Part shown: positions 15,470 to 17,678 of the stretch, piece after piece | Numbering within the stretch: position 1 is the stretch's first letter | Layout: the number at the start of each line of letters is the position of its first letter | Assembly (NCBI GenBank): GCA_964247295.1 | Contig: CAXTTV010000098.1 | Coordinates: 1-17,678 of the forward strand | Direction of reading: 5' to 3' | DNA: 17,678 nt | Origin: CAXTTV01 sp964247295 | Lineage (GTDB): Bacteria > Chloroflexota > Ktedonobacteria > Ktedonobacterales > Ktedonobacteraceae | The notes under the pieces: model-generated | Databases searched by the model: none | What the model saw: the letters and a program-made list of their open reading frames with translations, nothing else | Told to the model about the DNA's origin: nothing | Program-made: the position numbers and the translations under genes

Positions 15470-16483
15470 ATGGCGAAAGAGATCATTGAGCCCACATTGA
15501 CCAGGGACGCCAGTACGACGCTGGTTGATGTCAAAGGGCTGAAAGTGCATTTCCCCATTAAGGGTGGACTATTAAACCGGACGGTCGCCCAGGTGAAGGC
15601 CGTTGATGGCGTCGATCTGTTTATCAAAAAAGGCGAGACACTCGGTCTGGTGGGAGAGAGCGGTTGTGGCAAATCTACAACGGGCCGGGCGATCCTGCAA
15701 TTGATTAAGCCGACGGCTGGTACTGTGAAGCTGAATGGCGTGGAGCTGACAAAATTGCCCCACGATAAGCTGCGGCAGACGCGGGCAGATATGCAGATGA
15801 TTTTCCAGGACCCCTACGGGGCTCTGGACCCCCGCTATACGGTGGGGCAGGTCATTGGGGAACCACTTACCAATTTCAAAAAGCAGAGCGACCAGGAGCA
15901 ACGAGAGCAGATTGAGCAACTACTGGACGTGGTGGGCCTCAACCCCTCCTATGTGAACCGCTTCCCACATGAGTTTAGTGGTGGCCAGAGGCAGCGCATT
16001 GGAATTGCTCGGGCGCTGGCGCTGAACCCTTCGTTTATCGTAGCTGACGAGCCAGTCTCGGCCCTGGACGTGTCGATCCAGGCCCAGGTGATCAACCTGC
16101 TTCAGGATCTGCAAAACAAGCTGGACCTGACCTATCTTTTTGTGGCTCACAACCTTTCGGTGGTGAAACACATCAGTGACCGCGTAGCTGTGATGTATCT
16201 GGGAAGAGTCGCCGAACTAACAGATAGCGTGGAACTGTATCGCCGGCCCCTACACCCCTACACACAGGCCCTGCTATCAGCGATCCCCGTGCCAGATCCC
16301 GTCAAAGAAACACAGCGCAAACGGATCATCGTACAGGGTGATGTCCCAAGTCCGGTCAACCCACCCAGCGGCTGTAACTTCCACACACGCTGCTGGAAAG
16401 CTCAGGATATCTGTAAAGAAGTCATTCCTCCGCTGGAAGAAAAGGAAAAGGGCCATTTCGCCGCCTGTCACTTCCCTGGATAG
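15470..16483 (+). CDS. oppF: peptide ABC transporter ATP-binding protein OppF/DppF
   Basis: This is the partner ATPase, 337 residues from the ATG at 15470, 14 bases after the oppD stop. The frame is open further upstream into oppD, but those residues (Arg/Thr-rich) are not family-like. The ribosome-binding site is weak (AAGAGAAAAAG), so translational coupling with oppD is likely. Motifs are Walker A GESGCGKST, Q-loop MIFQDPYGALDP, signature FSGGQRQRIGIA, Walker B FIVADEPVSALD and switch VAHNLSVV, where Asn replaces the Asp after the switch His usual in SHDL. The C-terminal extension again carries four cysteines (GCNFHTRC, DIC, AACHFP). It is the last gene of the operon; the 3' end overlaps the opposing response-regulator gene by 16 bases. 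Confidence 0.95.
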   Translation: MAKEIIEPTLTRDASTTLVDVKGLKVHFPIKGGLLNRTVAQVKAVDGVDLFIKKGETLGLVGESGCGKSTTGRAILQLIKPTAGTVKLNGVELTKLPHDKLRQTRADMQMIFQDPYGALDPRYTVGQVIGEPLTNFKKQSDQEQREQIEQLLDVVGLNPSYVNRFPHEFSGGQRQRIGIARALALNPSFIVADEPVSALDVSIQAQVINLLQDLQNKLDLTYLFVAHNLSVVKHISDRVAVMYLGRVAELTDSVELYRRPLHPYTQALLSAIPVPDPVKETQRKRIIVQGDVPSPVNPPSGCNFHTRCWKAQDICKEVIPPLEEKEKGHFAACHFPG

Positions 16484-16890
16484 ACAGGTCGACCTGTTTT
16501 GTGTAGTTCAAGCTTTTTAATGCGTGAAAGAAGCCTGATGCGCGCCGCGAGATGTCGCGCATCAAAAGGTTTGACCACATAATCATCGGTTCCGGCATCA
16601 AAACCCGCGATTTTATCCTGGATAGTGGCCCGAGAAGTCAAAAAGAGTAGTGGCAGATGCTGAGTTTCAGCGGAGGCACGCAGATCCTGACACAGGGCCA
16701 GTCCAGACTCTCCCCTCAGGTCTACTTCGCTTACTACGATATCAGGCAGCCACTCCAAAAGAGCCAGGAACGCTTCCTGCACAGAAGAGACGCACCTGAG
16801 AGTAAACTCTTGATCAAGGGCCTGGCAGATCTTCTCGCGAGCGACCACATCGGGATCAACAAGTAAAATATTTAACCTTCCCACAACCAT
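16468..16890 (-). CDS. atypical single-domain response regulator (Glu at phospho-acceptor site)
   Basis: This 140-residue CheY-like receiver has no output domain. Aligned with ordinary receivers, the acidic pair is D12-P13 (LLVDPD) instead of two acidic residues, and the acceptor position in PDIVVSEVDLRGESGL is Glu (E55) instead of Asp. T85 (LFLTSR) and K107 (DDYVVKPFD) are conserved. A receiver of this type probably cannot be phosphorylated normally, and a Glu can mimic the phosphorylated state; both are inferences from the family. AGAGGA lies 11 bases before the ATG at 16890. It lies 204 bases downstream of a canonical receiver on the same strand, with no clear terminator between, so the two may be cotranscribed. 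No histidine kinase is visible in the window. Confidence 0.9.
   Translation of the reverse strand: MVVGRLNILLVDPDVVAREKICQALDQEFTLRCVSSVQEAFLALLEWLPDIVVSEVDLRGESGLALCQDLRASAETQHLPLLFLTSRATIQDKIAGFDAGTDDYVVKPFDARHLAARIRLLSRIKKLELHKTGRPVYPGK
16484..16500 (+). terminator. compact palindrome plus T-run after oppF
   Basis: ACAGGTCGACCTGT (16484-16497) is a 14-bp perfect palindrome starting at the base after the oppF stop, with TTT following. As RNA it would fold into five pairs with a TCGA loop, a weak but plausible terminator. It also lies within the 3' coding end of the opposing gene, encoding Thr-Gly-Arg-Pro-Val. Confidence 0.45.
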
Positions 16891-17094
16891 AATGTACGTT
16901 TTCCTCTGAAATTACATCGGTCTCTTGACCCTGAATAGGAGGCGCAAACTCTGGAAATACAGGGAGAAAGAGTAGATGAGATATTTTTATTGATTGGTAT
17001 GTCGACTGCCTTCAAAATATATATAAGGTAGCAAGATAACGTATAGCATAGACAACTTCAGATACCGCACGTGGCTACAATACAGAAAAATAGG

Positions 17095-17532
17095 CTATGA
17101 CGATTGAGAGAACCGGGCCTGAGCCTGAAGCAACTCAGCGATACGACGCTGACGCTCATCCGGCGTTAATTGCATCACACGATCGATCGCGGCATTGAGC
17201 GCGCTCGGCTTAAATGGCTTGGTCAGGTACTCATCTACTCCCGACAGCAGGCCAGTCATCTGATCTTCATCACGAGTCATCGCGCTGAGAATAATCAGAG
17301 GAATGTTGGCGGTGCGAGCATCGCCCCGCAGACAACGAACCAATTGATACCCATCCATACGCGGCATCTTTACATCAATAATGACGCAATCCGGCTGTTC
17401 GGAAAAGACTTGCTCAAGTCCCTGAACGCCATCATAAGCCACAGCAACCTCATAGGTCCCCTGGAGACTAACAGCGTATTTGATCAGCTCCACAATTGTC
17501 GGATTATCATCTATCACCAGAACTTTTTTCAT
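17095..17532 (-). CDS. canonical CheY-like single-domain response regulator
   Basis: The receiver has 145 residues from the ATG at 17532; an adjacent GTG at 17535 would add one. All hallmarks are intact: the acidic pair in LVIDDNP, acceptor Asp in CVIIDVKMPRMDGYQL, Ser in LIILSAMTRDED and Lys in YLTKPFKPSAL. About 24 residues follow the last receiver helix (LTPDERQRRIAELLQAQ...), a charged, Gln-rich helix too short for a DNA-binding domain, so output must be by protein contact. GGGACGGA upstream can serve as ribosome-binding site. A strong promoter with leader inverted repeat precedes it. The partner kinase is not in the window. Confidence 0.93.
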   Translation of the reverse strand: MKKVLVIDDNPTIVELIKYAVSLQGTYEVAVAYDGVQGLEQVFSEQPDCVIIDVKMPRMDGYQLVRCLRGDARTANIPLIILSAMTRDEDQMTGLLSGVDEYLTKPFKPSALNAAIDRVMQLTPDERQRRIAELLQAQARFSQSS

Positions 17533-17594
17533 CACAAAATCCGTCCCGTCAGGCTGGCTGTGTTTACAAAGCTATGATTAAACAGCTCTTCTAT

Positions 17595-17614
17595 CGAGAA
17601 ATTTGTATTTCTCG
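17595..17614 (-). promoter_or_regulatory. inverted repeat in the leader of the response-regulator gene
   Basis: CGAGAAAT (17595-17602) and ATTTCTCG (17607-17614) are perfect 8-bp arms around a 4-base loop. They begin about 10 bases past the -10 box, so they would lie at roughly +4 to +24. This could be an operator for a repressor or a leader hairpin. Confidence 0.5.
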
Positions 17615-17624
17615 TTCAAAAAGA

Positions 17625-17653
17625 ATTGTAACATAGAGAAGCTGGAGTGCCAA
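17625..17653 (-). promoter_or_regulatory. sigma70-like promoter for the response-regulator pair
   Basis: Read on the minus strand, TTGGCA (17653-17648) and TACAAT (17630-17625) are exactly 17 bases apart, with a TG one base before the -10 box (extended -10). This is the best-looking promoter in the window. Confidence 0.7.
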
Positions 17654-17678
17654 TCAATTGTATCACAAAGTCATGGAT

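Noticed and set aside
17040..17048. Minus-strand TGCTATACG between the two response-regulator genes as a promoter
   Set aside because: No -35 hexamer at the right distance and only 4 of 6 matches; it cannot be told from AT-rich background.
17170..17577. Plus-strand open frame of 135 codons opposite the canonical receiver gene
   Set aside because: Antisense to a complete CheY-like domain with all active-site residues.
1..17678. CRISPR arrays, insertion-sequence ends, tRNA or rRNA genes
   Set aside because: No regularly spaced repeats, no transposase motifs, no terminal inverted repeats with target duplications and no cloverleaf pattern were found by eye on either strand.

Overview
The window reads as chromosomal DNA from a monoderm, mid-GC bacterium. 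My best guess is Chloroflexota, class Ktedonobacteria. The grounds are Gram-positive-style lipoproteins, large tandem paralog sets, MalT-type TPR proteins, and two conserved hypothetical genes whose sequence style I associate with that phylum. This placement is inference from memory. The sequence is a draft: a run of 10 N interrupts oppB.

Left edge (1-914). About 100 bases hold what may be the remnant of a minus-strand gene. Next comes an AT-rich GntR/UTRA-type repressor gene (146-914) that is split by a +1 frameshift near 731-734. It is either a pseudogene or carries a one-base error.

TPR cluster (1257-5806). A sigma70-like promoter and a 5' hairpin precede a 736-residue protein of about 16 TPR repeats, whose tail resembles the linker before CHAT protease domains, although no CHAT domain follows. 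Two same-strand genes of unknown function come next: a 262-residue protein with a CxxC near its N-terminus, and a 471-residue histidine-containing helical protein that looks to me like the helical part of Rieske-associated/questin-oxidase-like proteins. A second good promoter lies before the 262-residue gene. A 16-bp terminator hairpin closes the cluster. This is the part of the window most likely to hold something undescribed.

Peptide-transport region (6001-16483). Three tandem paralogous family-5 solute-binding lipoproteins (568, 572 and about 574 residues) each have their own upstream region and a following hairpin. A leader of about 440 bases then leads into a compact operon with permeases oppB and oppC and ATPases oppD and oppF (15-17 base gaps or less). 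The layout suggests one membrane/ATPase machine served by three alternative, separately transcribed receptors. The middle receptor has strikingly C/G-ending codons, as a highly expressed gene might.

Right edge (16468-17532, minus strand). Two single-domain response regulators converge on oppF. The distal one (17095-17532) is a canonical CheY-like receiver with a strong promoter and a leader inverted repeat. The proximal one (16468-16890) is atypical: its phospho-acceptor Asp is replaced by Glu. Its 3' end overlaps oppF by 16 bases, and a 14-bp palindrome followed by TTTT lies directly after the oppF stop.
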